64,000 bases of DNA from Muribaculaceae bacterium. GTDB lineage: Bacteria > Bacteroidota > Bacteroidia > Bacteroidales > Muribaculaceae. The stretch lies in contig JAFLTP010000002.1 of assembly GCA_022510405.1 (NCBI GenBank), positions 1 through 64,000 on the forward strand, given 5' to 3'. The translations under genes and the position numbers were made by a program. The first letter of the stretch is position 1; every line of letters begins with the position of its first letter. Positions 7,900 through 18,625 of the stretch are shown in pieces. The notes under the pieces are model-generated. The model was not told the DNA's origin. It ran no database searches and saw only the letters and a program-made list of their open reading frames with translations.

Positions 7900-8955
7900 A
7901 TGAGATTTTTCGGTTATGCTATTGTCTTGGCAGCTGCTTTTTCAGGCTTTACCTTTATAAGCTGCTCCAAAGAACCAAATACCAAAGAACAAGTTTTTCA
8001 TAACGTGATTCTTTCTGAAGTGGAGGCTACCGGTCAAACCTCCTCAAGGAACTACTCGGGCGTTGTGGAGGAAGGTAAAAGTGTTAATGCCGCATTCATG
8101 ACAGGCGGAAAACTCTTGTCACTAAATGCCAAAGAAGGTGACAGGGTTAGAAAAGGTCAACTATTGGCTTCGCTTGATGACACAGACTACCAAATAGGCG
8201 TGAATCAATTGCAGGTACAGTTCCAACAGATGCAAGCTGAGAAGAAAAGAATGGACGAGATGTATGCCCGTCACAATGTCGCACCAAACGATTATGAAAA
8301 ATTTGAAGCCGGGTTCGAGCAACTAAAACTCCAGCTCGATATGGCGAAAAACAAATTGGGATATACTAAATTGTACTCCCCTTCTGATGGATTTGTCACT
8401 TTCAAATATATGCAACCCGGAGAACTCGTAGATGCCGGAACACCTATTTATAAAATCACGGATGACACCCAACTCGAAGTCTCTGTTGACCTTCCTTTGC
8501 AGGTGTATCTGGATAGGAATGAAATAAAAGATGCGTATGGCACTGTTCCTAATGTGTCGAATCCCATTCCCTTAAAAATAGTAAGTTTTACCCCTGACGC
8601 TGACAACAACCAGCTTTATCATATGAAACTTGATATCCCTTCTACCTATAAGAAGGAGTTGACCACCGGAATGAACATATCTGTCACTATCGAGATGAAC
8701 AACGAAGTCGAGGGTGAGTCTTTGATTCCATCAAGGTCTATATTTGATGATAACGGAGTTACATATGTATGGATTTTCAATGAAAATGATTCCACATTAG
8801 CCAGGAGACAGATAAATGTTATCGGTCAACCCATCGGAAAAAACAGTATGGTTTCCGGATTATCAGGCAACGAAAAGATTGTTTCCACAGGTGTGAAGCA
8901 ACTCAAAGAGGGAGAAAAAGTGAATGTAGTCTCAAATCCTTTGAAATCTAAATAA
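7900..8955 (+). CDS. RND efflux periplasmic adaptor (AcrA/HlyD-like)
   Basis: GGKLLSLNAKEGDRVRKGQLLASLDDTDYQ, YSPSDGFVTFKYMQPGELVDAGTPIYKITD; precedes RND pump. ORF also open from 7879. Confidence 0.92.
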   Translation: MRFFGYAIVLAAAFSGFTFISCSKEPNTKEQVFHNVILSEVEATGQTSSRNYSGVVEEGKSVNAAFMTGGKLLSLNAKEGDRVRKGQLLASLDDTDYQIGVNQLQVQFQQMQAEKKRMDEMYARHNVAPNDYEKFEAGFEQLKLQLDMAKNKLGYTKLYSPSDGFVTFKYMQPGELVDAGTPIYKITDDTQLEVSVDLPLQVYLDRNEIKDAYGTVPNVSNPIPLKIVSFTPDADNNQLYHMKLDIPSTYKKELTTGMNISVTIEMNNEVEGESLIPSRSIFDDNGVTYVWIFNENDSTLARRQINVIGQPIGKNSMVSGLSGNEKIVSTGVKQLKEGEKVNVVSNPLKSK

Positions 8956-8966
8956 GTCGGTGAAGA

Positions 8967-11900
8967 ATGGAAAAGGTAACTAATTTCTTCATGCGACGCC
9001 AGACTCTGTTCTGGTCATTCCTTGTGCTGATTATCCTAATGGGGGTTCTGGCTTATATCCGAATGCCCAAACTTGAAGATCCTGCTGTCACTGTAAAACA
9101 AGCCTCCGTGGTTATTCTCTATCCCGGTGCCAATACCGAAAGGGTAGAAAAAGACGTGGTGAAAGTGGTGGAAGAACAACTTCGCACTTTGCCCAACGTC
9201 AGAAAAATATCAAGCACTGTAAAACAGGGACAAGCCCTCATTCAAGTGGAGTTTGAATATGAAACTCCCATGCAGGAGATTGAACAGCATTTCGACATGG
9301 TGAGACGTAAAGTGGGTGATGTCGAAATGATGCTGCCTCCGGGTGTAATGTCTCCCATAGTTATCGATGATATGATGGATGTCTACGGCATTTTCTATGC
9401 CTTGAGCGGTCCTGATTATGAGTATGGTGAATTGGAAGAATATGCCAAAACCTTGAAAAGGGAAATCCTGCCGATAAAAGGTGTCAAGAGGGTAAATATC
9501 GGCGGGACTCAAAGGGAAGTTATAGATATTTCTTTCACCCCGGAACAAATAAAGAACAACGGCAACCTCCCGATGCTGGTGGCACAGGCTCTCCAATCGG
9601 TGACAAAGCCCATCGATGCCGGGAAAGTTGAGAATGGTGATGACCGCCTATCTGTCGAAGTAACAGATGGTGCAAGCTCCGTTGAGGAGATATCTGATCT
9701 CATATTGAATCTTCCTGACGGAAAGAAAGTGAGACTGGGAGATCTGGCTAAAGTTAGCCGACATATGGATGAATCTCAAACAGGTTCTTTTTATCTGAAC
9801 GGGAATAAAGCCTTGACACTTTTGGTGGCCCTCGAAAGCAGTGCGGTAGTTCCGGACGTTGGAAAACTGGTGGATCAAAAAGTTGCTGAAGTATTTACAG
9901 AATTTCCCGTCGGGATTTCTATAGATAAGATTTTCTTCCAGCCGGATCAGGTTAATGCGGCGATGTCTTCTTTCATGATCAACCTTATAGAGTCAATCCT
10001 GATAGTCATATTCGTGTTGATGTTGGCTATGGGATGGCGTTCGGGAATCATTATCGGTTTGGGGTTGATTTTGACAGTGGCCCTCTCCTTCCCTATTTTA
10101 TCATCTTTGGGCACCACTTTACAGAGAATCTCACTTGGAGCCTTCATAATCGCAATGGGTATGCTGGTGGATAATGCTGTGGTGATAATGGACGGTATCA
10201 TGAAAGACCGTGAAAAAGGATTGCCTAAGAAAGAGTATCTCACAAGGATTGGGCGACAGACGGCTTTGCCACTTTTAGGAGCAACTATAATTGCCGCCGC
10301 AACCTTCCTGCCTATTTTCCTGACAACAGGTACGGTGGGTGAATTTGCCGGCGACCTTTTCCTCGTGGTTTGTGTCAGCCTTCTGGTTAGCTGGCTCCTC
10401 GCTTTGATACAAGTGCCTGTTTGTGCCGACAAATGGCTGGACCCTAAAAATATCCAAAAAGATATCGCCGAGCAACCCAAACTCAGTCCCATAGAGAAAC
10501 AAGTTAAGAAACTTGTGGAATGGTTGATCGGTCACAAGTGGTGGACCGTGACATTCGGTGTGCTGCTTCTTTGTGCCGCAGGAAGTTCAGTGCTGTTGGT
10601 AAGGAATGTTTTCTTCCCCGATTTCGACTACAACCAGTTCGTGATGGAATGTTACTATCCGGCGGAAAGCAATCCCCGTTCGGTGAGGGAAAGAATGTTC
10701 CAACTTTCCGATTCTCTAATGCAGGACAAGGATATCAAGAACGTAGCCATAAGTATGGGAGGAGCTCCCGGCAGATATTGTCTTGTGCGTCCTATTCCCG
10801 AGGGTGGAGACAACTACGCTGAATTCATCATAGATTGCACCGACTTCCATGCCGTGCAGAGACTATCGAAAGAAATGACCCGGAAATTAAGGGCGATCGC
10901 TCCCGATGCGTATATTCGCTCAAGAAAATATAATTTCTCGGTTTCATCATCTCATCTTGTGGAAGTGGAATTTATCGGTCCTGATCCAAAAGTGTTGCGT
11001 GAATTAAGCGATCAGGCTGAGGCTATTATGAAAGCCTCTCCTTACGTGGATCCTTACACGGTTCAAAACAGTTGGGATGCTCCTTCAAGGCAGATTTCCA
11101 TAGCTTATTCATCTCAATCTGCTGCAAGAGCCGGGGTTAACCGTTCAGACGTCGGTAATTCCATTCAGGCGGCTACCGACGGGTATACGGTTGGGGTGAT
11201 TTCCGACCATGAAAATTTAGTACCAATCAATATCGTGGTCAGGAATTCCGATGGTTCAAGACTGGAAGATTTGTCATCGGCTCCGGTTTGGTCGATGGTA
11301 AATGCCAATGTATCTGCCACGGAACTTAGAGGATTAATGTCTGGAGCTGTTTCGCCCGAAGATATCCAGGCAAAAATGGGAAGGGTCACCACTCTTGCAA
11401 ATTGTATCGACAGTATCTCAACCGTGTGGGAGGAATCTCTCATCAGCAGATATAACGGGGAGAGAGCCATCCAGGTGGAATGTGACCCCGATCCTTTTAA
11501 TACGGATGCCACTCCCGACAAACTTTTGAAATCTGTAAAAAAGGAAATCGAGAACATACCGATTCCCAAAGGATATAAGATGAGATGGGTGGGTGAAAAT
11601 GAAACCTCCGATGAGGCAATGGGCAAAGTGTTTCAGAATTTACCTGTCATGATAGTCATCCTTTTGGTGGTATTGCTCCTCCTCTTCAACAATTGGAAAA
11701 AACTTGCCGTTATTCTCCTTTGCTTCCCGTTTGTATTGTGCGGAATTGTTCCTGCTTTATTGCTTACAAATACACCATTCACGTTCCTGGCCATTTTAGG
11801 GTTGATGGGACTCGTGGGTATGATGATTAAAAACGCAATCGTGCTGGTGGATGAGATCAATGCATTGAACACTGTGCAAAAATGGGATCTATATCCTGCG

Positions 11901-12110
11901 ATAGTCCACGCCACTCTTTCCAGGGTAAGACCGGTGTTACTCGCCTCTCTTACCACTGTGGCAGGTATGTTGCCTTTGGTTTCAGATCCTATGTACGGAC
12001 CGCTTGCAGTGACTGTTATAGGTGGCCTCCTGATAGGCACTCTCGTCACATTGCTTTTCCTGCCGGTTCTCTATTCAATATTTTTCAAGGTAAAACCTCA
12101 GAATATATGA
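8967..12110 (+). CDS. RND efflux transporter permease (AcrB/HAE-1-like)
   Basis: 1047 aa; AMGMLVDNAVVIMDGI and GLVGMMIKNAIVLVDEIN signatures. Confidence 0.97.
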   Translation: MEKVTNFFMRRQTLFWSFLVLIILMGVLAYIRMPKLEDPAVTVKQASVVILYPGANTERVEKDVVKVVEEQLRTLPNVRKISSTVKQGQALIQVEFEYETPMQEIEQHFDMVRRKVGDVEMMLPPGVMSPIVIDDMMDVYGIFYALSGPDYEYGELEEYAKTLKREILPIKGVKRVNIGGTQREVIDISFTPEQIKNNGNLPMLVAQALQSVTKPIDAGKVENGDDRLSVEVTDGASSVEEISDLILNLPDGKKVRLGDLAKVSRHMDESQTGSFYLNGNKALTLLVALESSAVVPDVGKLVDQKVAEVFTEFPVGISIDKIFFQPDQVNAAMSSFMINLIESILIVIFVLMLAMGWRSGIIIGLGLILTVALSFPILSSLGTTLQRISLGAFIIAMGMLVDNAVVIMDGIMKDREKGLPKKEYLTRIGRQTALPLLGATIIAAATFLPIFLTTGTVGEFAGDLFLVVCVSLLVSWLLALIQVPVCADKWLDPKNIQKDIAEQPKLSPIEKQVKKLVEWLIGHKWWTVTFGVLLLCAAGSSVLLVRNVFFPDFDYNQFVMECYYPAESNPRSVRERMFQLSDSLMQDKDIKNVAISMGGAPGRYCLVRPIPEGGDNYAEFIIDCTDFHAVQRLSKEMTRKLRAIAPDAYIRSRKYNFSVSSSHLVEVEFIGPDPKVLRELSDQAEAIMKASPYVDPYTVQNSWDAPSRQISIAYSSQSAARAGVNRSDVGNSIQAATDGYTVGVISDHENLVPINIVVRNSDGSRLEDLSSAPVWSMVNANVSATELRGLMSGAVSPEDIQAKMGRVTTLANCIDSISTVWEESLISRYNGERAIQVECDPDPFNTDATPDKLLKSVKKEIENIPIPKGYKMRWVGENETSDEAMGKVFQNLPVMIVILLVVLLLLFNNWKKLAVILLCFPFVLCGIVPALLLTNTPFTFLAILGLMGLVGMMIKNAIVLVDEINALNTVQKWDLYPAIVHATLSRVRPVLLASLTTVAGMLPLVSDPMYGPLAVTVIGGLLIGTLVTLLFLPVLYSIFFKVKPQNI

Positions 12111-13414
12111 AAATCAAGATATTCTTATTCTTCTGTCTCCTTTTGTTGGCTGATGTCGATTCTTATTCTTTAGAACTTTCTCTAAAGGATTGCAAGGAAA
12201 TGGCATTACAGACCGATGAAGACATGAGAATTGCTCAAAACCGAGTGAATCAATCCAATCTCGATAAGGGTGTCGCGAAGACAGCTTACCTTCCCAAGAT
12301 TGACGGTATGGGAGGAGCCTTTTATCTCACACCTGATCCTTCGATGGCCGGTATGATGGATATGCAGATGCGAGGGGTTTATCTTGCAGGATTCAGCCTG
12401 ACCCAACCCATCTACACCGGTGGAAAGATAATCAATGCAAACAAATTGGCAAAAGTAGGGCAGGATGTAGCCAAGGAACAATTGGAGGCCACTCGGATGG
12501 ATGTGTTGGCAGAGGCTGAGAAAAGTTATTGGATGTATGTGGCTGTTCTCTCAAAAATTGATATGATTAATTCATATATGACTCAATTGGATTCCATATA
12601 TGATTATACACGTTCAGCCTTCGAATTGGGATTGACTACTCAATTAAGCGTCACAAGAGTGGAGACCCGAAGGTCCGAACTTCAATACAGGCTCCGGCAA
12701 GCTCAATCGGGCGCTGATTTATGTCGTCTTGCACTTTGCCGGATAATAGGAACCCAAGAATCAGAACCCATAATCCCTACCGAAAATCTTGAAGACAACG
12801 TTTCACAACCTGGAAGTTTCGCAGGTATTGATTCAAGACCGGAACTTCATTTGGCACAAAAAAATATTGAGGCCAAGAAATATGACGTTAAGATGGTGCT
12901 TTCCGATTATCTGCCGATGATTGGCTTGCAGTTAGGTTGGAACGCATTCGGAAACATGAAAATGAAAAGTATGGTGGAGGGTCCCGACGGTAATTATTAT
13001 CCCTACACTTCCACTATGAATTACAACGGATTCGTTGGCGCTGTTTCTCTTTCGGTTCCTATCTTCCATTGGGGTGAAGGTTACAAAAAGGTTAAAAAGG
13101 CCAAGATTGAGATAGAGAATGCAGAACTTTCTTTAGAAAAAAACAGAAAACTGATGGAACTTCAGGCCCATCAGGCATATAGCAATTACACTGACGGTTT
13201 GGAATTGATAGAAAGTGCAGAAAAAGCCTTTTCGGAGGCTCAACAGAACCTGGACATGATGCAGGATCAATATGAACATGGGCTGATGACTCTCACTGAT
13301 TTATTGGAGGCTCAGAGCCAATGGCATTCTTCCTATTCCAACCTGATAGAAGCCAAAACACAATATCGTATCAATCGCATAGATTACCTCCGCTCAGTCG
13401 GCCTCCTCGAATAA
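12107..13414 (+). CDS. TolC-family outer membrane efflux protein
   Basis: ATG at 12107 overlaps RND stop (ATGA); OEP-type sequence (LSLKDCKEMALQTDEDMRIAQNRV, LTDLLEAQSQWHSSYSNLIEAKTQYRINRIDYLRSVG). Confidence 0.93.
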   Translation: MKIKIFLFFCLLLLADVDSYSLELSLKDCKEMALQTDEDMRIAQNRVNQSNLDKGVAKTAYLPKIDGMGGAFYLTPDPSMAGMMDMQMRGVYLAGFSLTQPIYTGGKIINANKLAKVGQDVAKEQLEATRMDVLAEAEKSYWMYVAVLSKIDMINSYMTQLDSIYDYTRSAFELGLTTQLSVTRVETRRSELQYRLRQAQSGADLCRLALCRIIGTQESEPIIPTENLEDNVSQPGSFAGIDSRPELHLAQKNIEAKKYDVKMVLSDYLPMIGLQLGWNAFGNMKMKSMVEGPDGNYYPYTSTMNYNGFVGAVSLSVPIFHWGEGYKKVKKAKIEIENAELSLEKNRKLMELQAHQAYSNYTDGLELIESAEKAFSEAQQNLDMMQDQYEHGLMTLTDLLEAQSQWHSSYSNLIEAKTQYRINRIDYLRSVGLLE

Positions 13415-13523
13415 CAAAAGAATTTAGTCAACCTTGAGGGGGAGATTCTCGTTTAATAAATAGATGATGGTTAATAATGTAATTACCATCATTTATCTAA
13501 GTTTTATCAAAAATGTGAATGAT

Positions 13524-13772
13524 ATGGAAACTGATTTATTAAAACGTGATGACGAGGTGACCGTCACTATTTATGGACCCGAGGATAAATGTCTTTACAA
13601 ATCCACCAAAACGGGATACCACACTTTAGATGAGGCTGTAAGAGACTCTGTTGAAAATGCAAATCTGGAAGTAAACCCTGAAGATTGCGTGTTTGAGGTG
13701 ACCAACGATACAAACGGTATCTCTCATAAATATCGTATTAACGCTCACGGAAATCTCAAATTAATCGTATAA
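13524..13772 (+). CDS. Small conserved hypothetical protein
   Basis: METDLLKRDDEVTVTIYGPEDKCLYKSTKTGYHTLDEAVRDSVE...; ORF also open from 13464. Confidence 0.6.
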   Translation: METDLLKRDDEVTVTIYGPEDKCLYKSTKTGYHTLDEAVRDSVENANLEVNPEDCVFEVTNDTNGISHKYRINAHGNLKLIV

Positions 13773-13779
13773 CACTAAA

Positions 13780-13808
13780 GGGGCTTTCGAATAGGAAACC
13801 CCTTATTT
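13780..13808 (+). terminator. Hairpin terminator
   Basis: GGGGCTTTC-GAATAG-GAAACCCC then TTATTTAT. Confidence 0.6.
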
Positions 13809-13827
13809 ATCATATGGCATAACAAGG

Positions 13828-15204
13828 ATGCCGGGAGAGAAACTTGACATTAGAAAATATGTCGCCATCATATCCATCATCATTTTGTTGGTGATGACGG
13901 TGCTTGATGTCTCTTTGGTCAATGTGGCCCTTCCTGTAATTGGAACTGAGTTCCAGGTATCGGAATCGGCTACAGTATGGATAGTGACCATCTATCAGTT
14001 GATTATAGTCATGCTGTTGCTTCCCCTGGCTTCCATCGGTGATCAATACAGTTATAAAAGAAATTTCATAATCGGATTGGTAGTATTCACCGTAGGTTCC
14101 GGATTATGTGCCCTGTCTCAAAATTTCATTATGCTCCTGATTTCCCGTGGTATCCAGGCCATAGGGGCTGCCGGAGTAATGAGTGTTAACGTGGCTCTCA
14201 CCAGAACCATCTATCCCAGAAGTATCCTTGGAAGAGGTCTCGCATTAAACGCCATGTTCATTTCTATAGCCACAGCCGCCGGACCGAGTCTCGCTGGTTG
14301 GATAATGTCCATCTCAACCTGGCACTGGCTATTCCTGATAAATCTTCCTTTCGGGATTATCGCTTTCTTTATTGGAATAAAAACATTGCCTAAGAATCCC
14401 AATCCTCCTGCCGATCCCCATTTGGATTGGAAAGGAAGCTTCCTGAATATTCTTTTTTTCGGACTTTTGTTCTATTCTTTGGGAAACATTACAGAACCGG
14501 GATTTACTCTTGTAAGCGTCATAATGTTGGCAATTGCCCTGATAATTGGATTTGTATATGTGAGAAAGGAATTTAGAAGCAAAAGACCGATGTTTCCTAT
14601 CGATCTTTTTAGAATACGCCTTTATTCCACAAGCATACTCACCTCCACAAGTTCTTTCATTGCCCAGAACCTTACGATGATTGCGTTGCCGTTCTTATTT
14701 CTATCTGTGTTGAAATTTTCTGAATTAAACACGGGATTGGTGATGACTCCCTGGCCGTTGGCGACAATGATCATCTCTCCATTGGCGGCTCGATGGATCG
14801 AAAAACATAACGCTGCCTTTACAGCCGCTTTCGGTATGACTCTCTTTATGATAGGACTGGTATCCCTTGTACTTATTCCCGTGAATGCGAATGAATGGGA
14901 TATTATTTGGAGAATGGCAATTTGCGGTATTGGATTCGGTTTTTTCCAGACCCCCAACAATATTGTTATGGTGATGGCAACACCGGTGGAGAGAACAGGT
15001 GCGGCAGGAGGTATGCAAAGCACTGCACGTCTCACGGGTCAGACTTTCGGTTCTACCTTAGTCTCGATTATTTTCGCACTTGTGGTATCAGTGAAACAAT
15101 CAGTATCGATTTGTCTCTGGGTCGCTTTAGGTTTTGCAATCGTGGCCTGTGTTTTCAGTATCGACCGTGGCAAACAAATCATTAAAGGCAAAGTAACTCT
15201 TTAA
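13828..15204 (+). CDS. MFS transporter, DHA2 (EmrB/QacA) type
   Basis: 14-TM-like; LDVSLVNVALPVIGTEFQVSESATVWIVTIYQL, SRGIQAIGAAGVMSVNVAL. Confidence 0.92.
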   Translation: MPGEKLDIRKYVAIISIIILLVMTVLDVSLVNVALPVIGTEFQVSESATVWIVTIYQLIIVMLLLPLASIGDQYSYKRNFIIGLVVFTVGSGLCALSQNFIMLLISRGIQAIGAAGVMSVNVALTRTIYPRSILGRGLALNAMFISIATAAGPSLAGWIMSISTWHWLFLINLPFGIIAFFIGIKTLPKNPNPPADPHLDWKGSFLNILFFGLLFYSLGNITEPGFTLVSVIMLAIALIIGFVYVRKEFRSKRPMFPIDLFRIRLYSTSILTSTSSFIAQNLTMIALPFLFLSVLKFSELNTGLVMTPWPLATMIISPLAARWIEKHNAAFTAAFGMTLFMIGLVSLVLIPVNANEWDIIWRMAICGIGFGFFQTPNNIVMVMATPVERTGAAGGMQSTARLTGQTFGSTLVSIIFALVVSVKQSVSICLWVALGFAIVACVFSIDRGKQIIKGKVTL

Positions 15205-15222
15205 ATCTTTAGCCTCTCAGGA

Positions 15223-16098
15223 TTATCTTTTACGGATATAACGGTGTGGCTTTTCCTTTTCGAGTTCTTCGGCATATTTATTCGGGAATGAGAAATGCTC
15301 TTTGGGTCTAACCATCGCATATACCACCAATGCGCATCCTAACAGAACAAATGGAATACTTAACAACTGGCCCTGATTGATGCCATAGTTTGCAATCATC
15401 TCATTCTCCCAATCCACCTGTACGTTCTTGATATATTCGATAAAGAATCGTGGAAGGAAAATCCCTATAAAGAATACACCTGTAATAAGATATGGCCTTT
15501 CTTCGGCATTCTTTTTCCAATACATCCACATCAGCACAGCAAAGAGTATAAAATAACAAGTCGCCTCGTAAATCTGTGTTGGATGTTTCGGCACCGTTTC
15601 CCCGTTTCTCTCAAATACGAATCCCCATGGCAAATCGGTTTCACCTCCATATATCTCACTGTTCATGAGATTTCCAAGGCGAATCAATCCTCCCACCAAG
15701 GCTATTGCTATCACAAGTTTGTCGAATGTCCAGGAAGCCGGCTTTTTGGTTACAAACCATGAAAACAAGAACACTGCTATAATAATTGCAATCGTGCCTC
15801 CATGGGATGCCAAACCTCCGTTCCATACCTTAGGGATCTCGGAAAGATGTTGGGAATAATAATCCCATTCATAGAAGAATACATGTCCCAAACGGGCACC
15901 GATAATGGTTGCAACAACTACATATGCCAGCAGGATGCCAAGCCATTTTTCAGGAGCTCCCTCATGCTTGAACATCTTCGCCACTATATTATAGCCTATT
16001 ATAAAGCCTACCGCAAAAGCCAGGCCATACCATCTCACGGCAAAAGAACCCCAGGAAAAAACCTCAGGGCTCGCATTCCAATTTATAAAATCCAACAT
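15223..16098 (-). CDS. lgt: Prolipoprotein diacylglyceryl transferase
   Basis: Lgt signature GGLIRLGNLMNSEIYGGETDLPWGFVFERNGE, HPTQIYEA. Confidence 0.97.
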   Translation of the reverse strand: MLDFINWNASPEVFSWGSFAVRWYGLAFAVGFIIGYNIVAKMFKHEGAPEKWLGILLAYVVVATIIGARLGHVFFYEWDYYSQHLSEIPKVWNGGLASHGGTIAIIIAVFLFSWFVTKKPASWTFDKLVIAIALVGGLIRLGNLMNSEIYGGETDLPWGFVFERNGETVPKHPTQIYEATCYFILFAVLMWMYWKKNAEERPYLITGVFFIGIFLPRFFIEYIKNVQVDWENEMIANYGINQGQLLSIPFVLLGCALVVYAMVRPKEHFSFPNKYAEELEKEKPHRYIRKR

Positions 16099-16149
16099 TA
16101 TTATTTATGTTGCGAGTTGTGAGTTTGGATCTATCTCTAAACCCTAATC

Positions 16150-16683
16150 CTATATCAATTGCAAAAGATGCAGTTCATCCATAACCTCCCTGCCTGACAG
16201 GGAACGTTTCAATGAAAGTACTCTGGCAAACTCCTCGATTGCCGGATGAACTCTCGGGTTTCTGAAAAGACGCATCGCCCGATTCAAGGCATGGTTATAA
16301 AGATTTTCTATCTCGTCGTTCTCGAGCGAACAGGTGTCCCTTCCCTCTTCTTCCACCTGGGTATACACTTCCTTCATTACATCTTGAGGCGCGTCCTCCT
16401 TGAGTCTCACCATGGTTCTGGCGAGTATATTTCCCATAATCATTGATGTCGTGATATGCAGGTTCGACACAAGATTGTCCCAAGTAGATTTCGGTGATAT
16501 GGAAGGAGATCCGGAAAAGTAATATTCATGGGAGAACTCCACCATGGGGCCCTCGGTGTCGATAGTGATTGTAGCCACTCTATCCATGGCGTCAAGGTTG
16601 GCAAGCGCCACCATCATACCGGCAAGACCATATGCACGGTCATCTTCATTTAAATAGGATAGGGAAAATTTTTGCTTGCTCAT
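16150..16683 (-). CDS. Conserved hypothetical protein
   Basis: 177 aa intact ORF, no family recognised. Confidence 0.75.
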   Translation of the reverse strand: MSKQKFSLSYLNEDDRAYGLAGMMVALANLDAMDRVATITIDTEGPMVEFSHEYYFSGSPSISPKSTWDNLVSNLHITTSMIMGNILARTMVRLKEDAPQDVMKEVYTQVEEEGRDTCSLENDEIENLYNHALNRAMRLFRNPRVHPAIEEFARVLSLKRSLSGREVMDELHLLQLI

Positions 16684-16842
16684 GTTGTTTTTCTTTTAAA
16701 CCTTTTTGACCCTTAAATTTATAACCTTATAATCACCTTTTCTAACCTTTCAATTCCTTCTTAACCTTATAACGTATAAAAGGGTATTTAAAATATAAAG
16801 ACCGGGACTTTTTAGCCGCCGGCCTTCACAGATTATTGTTGG

Positions 16843-16914
16843 TAGTCCATAGCAGAGTCGAACTGCTCTTTAGAGAATGAAAATCTCTCGTCCTAACCGA
16901 TAGACGAATGGACC
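16843..16914 (-). tRNA. tRNA-Glu (anticodon TTC)
   Basis: Minus strand GGTCCATTCGTCTATCGGTTAGGACGAGAGATTTTCATTCTCTAAAGAGCAGTTCGACTCTGCTATGGACTA; cloverleaf with TTC loop. Confidence 0.95.
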
Positions 16915-16922
16915 AACTATTA

Positions 16923-17177
16923 TTATGCGAGTTTATTGATGTAGTGTTCAAGACCGCTGCAAAGATTGGCTGCCTTGTTCTTTGAGATGATGTTCTTTCT
17001 GCCAAGACGTTGCAACAATGCGCTCACTTTGTTGTAGGCTTCTTGTGCTTCTTTCTTGTCAGTCATCTTGCGGATTTTTCTCACAGCGTTTCTTGCTGTC
17101 TTTGCCCAATAGCGGTTCTCAAGTCTCCTCTTTTCTGCTTGACGGATTCTTTTGAGTGATGATTTATGATTTGCCAT
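16923..17177 (-). CDS. rpsT: 30S ribosomal protein S20
   Basis: [34 protein letters not shown]. Confidence 0.97.
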   Translation of the reverse strand: MANHKSSLKRIRQAEKRRLENRYWAKTARNAVRKIRKMTDKKEAQEAYNKVSALLQRLGRKNIISKNKAANLCSGLEHYINKLA

Positions 17178-17213
17178 CTTGAATATTGTTTCTTTTATTG
17201 TAAGTTTTCTGTT

Positions 17214-17269
17214 TTTAAGTTGTAAGTTTCAACTCTTCTAAACTTTCAACTTTTTCACTTTAAACTTTA
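17214..17269. repeat. Degenerate heptamer tract (TTTCAAC/TTCTAAAC/TTTAAAC)
   Basis: ttttaagttgtaagtttcaactcttctaaactttcaactttttcactttaaactttat. Confidence 0.7.
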
Positions 17270-17275
17270 TTTTGG

Positions 17276-17347
17276 TAGCCCATAGCAGAGTCGAACTGCT
17301 CTTTAGAGAATGAAAATCTCTCGTCCTAACCGATAGACGAATGGGCC
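17276..17347 (-). tRNA. tRNA-Glu (anticodon TTC), second copy
   Basis: Identical to the 16843 copy except a compensatory acceptor-stem pair (GGCCCAT/ATGGGCT). Confidence 0.95.
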
Positions 17348-17479
17348 ATCGCTGTTAATCGCGGTGCAAAGGTAAAACCTTTTTGTCATTTTTCCAAATT
17401 TCATCACTAAAAAACGCTTATTGTGTTTGATTAAAACCAAAAATAACCTAATTTACTATGCATCAAAAAATCTTTTCAC

Positions 17480-17487
17480 TAAATTTG
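17480..17487 (+). promoter_or_regulatory. -7 box TAAATTTG upstream of pta
   Basis: TAnnTTTG match 102 bp upstream of pta ATG. Confidence 0.5.
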
Positions 17488-17589
17488 CAAATAACGTTTC
17501 CACTTATCACGCAGCTGGCATAGTTACTAAAGCTACAATGGCTAACATAGCTACTGAACACTAATTATCTTTAACAACAAATATATACC

Positions 17590-18603
17590 ATGACACTTTT
17601 CGAACGTCTAACTAAAAAAGCTCAAGAACATCCCCAGCGTCTTGTGCTCCCGGAATCAACCGAACCTCGTACACTCATGGCAGCCGAACAAATTATCGAA
17701 AAGAAAGCTGCTAATGTTATTTTCGTTGGTAAAAAAGAGGAAATTCTTAAGGAAGCCGCAAATTTAGGCTTGTCACGTATCGGCGAAGCAGAATTCATTG
17801 ATTGCGACGATCCTAAAAGCACTGACAAATATGCGGAACTTTTCTATGAACTCCGCAAATCAAAGGGTGTGACTCTTCAGGATGCCAAATACACTGTTAA
17901 AAATCCTCTTTATCTGGGTTGCCTTCTCATCAAAAACGGCGATGCCGACGCAATGGTGGCAGGAGCATTGAGTCCCACTTCCAGTGTGTTGAGAGCTGCT
18001 TTCCAGGTTCTCAAAACCAAACCCGGCATTTCTGTGGTGAGCGGTGCATTCATCATGTTGCTTCCGGAAAATGTAAACTTCGGTGAGAACCATATGCTTG
18101 TGTTTGCCGACTGTGCCGTAATTCCCGACCCGTCTGCTGAAGAATTGGCTCAAATCGCTATTGCGACTGCTAAAACCACCAAGGATATTGCAGGACTCGA
18201 CCCCGTTGTGGCTATGTTAAGCTTCTCCACAAAGGGCAGCGCAAGCCATCCGAAAGTTGACAAAGTGAAAGAGGCATTGGAAATCGCTCATAAACTTGAT
18301 CCAAGCCTGAAACTCGATGGTGAACTACAGAGCGATGCAGCTATAGTTCCTTCAGTTGGTAAACTTAAAGCTCCCGACAGTGAGGTTGCCGGAAAAGCTA
18401 ACACGCTTATATTCCCGTCGCTCGAAACAGGAAACATCGCTTACAAGCTTGTGCAACGTCTTGCAGGTGCCGGTGCCGTAGGACCGATCCTCCAAGGACT
18501 CGCTGCTCCTGTTAATGATCTTTCTCGCGGTGCAACAGTTGAAGATATCGTAAACACTATAATTGTGACCTGCAACCAGGCCATCGGCGATAAGGGTCTT
18601 TGA
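17590..18603 (+). CDS. pta: Phosphate acetyltransferase
   Basis: PTA_PTB family sequence (LYLGCLLIKNGDADAMVAGALSPTSSVLRAAFQVLKTKPGI), followed by ackA. Confidence 0.97.
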   Translation: MTLFERLTKKAQEHPQRLVLPESTEPRTLMAAEQIIEKKAANVIFVGKKEEILKEAANLGLSRIGEAEFIDCDDPKSTDKYAELFYELRKSKGVTLQDAKYTVKNPLYLGCLLIKNGDADAMVAGALSPTSSVLRAAFQVLKTKPGISVVSGAFIMLLPENVNFGENHMLVFADCAVIPDPSAEELAQIAIATAKTTKDIAGLDPVVAMLSFSTKGSASHPKVDKVKEALEIAHKLDPSLKLDGELQSDAAIVPSVGKLKAPDSEVAGKANTLIFPSLETGNIAYKLVQRLAGAGAVGPILQGLAAPVNDLSRGATVEDIVNTIIVTCNQAIGDKGL

Positions 18604-18625
18604 TTGTTTCGGGTTTAGAGTTTAG

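Noticed and set aside
9947-10492. 181-aa minus-strand ORF inside the RND pump gene
   Set aside because: Antisense to the conserved transmembrane region of a clear RND transporter.
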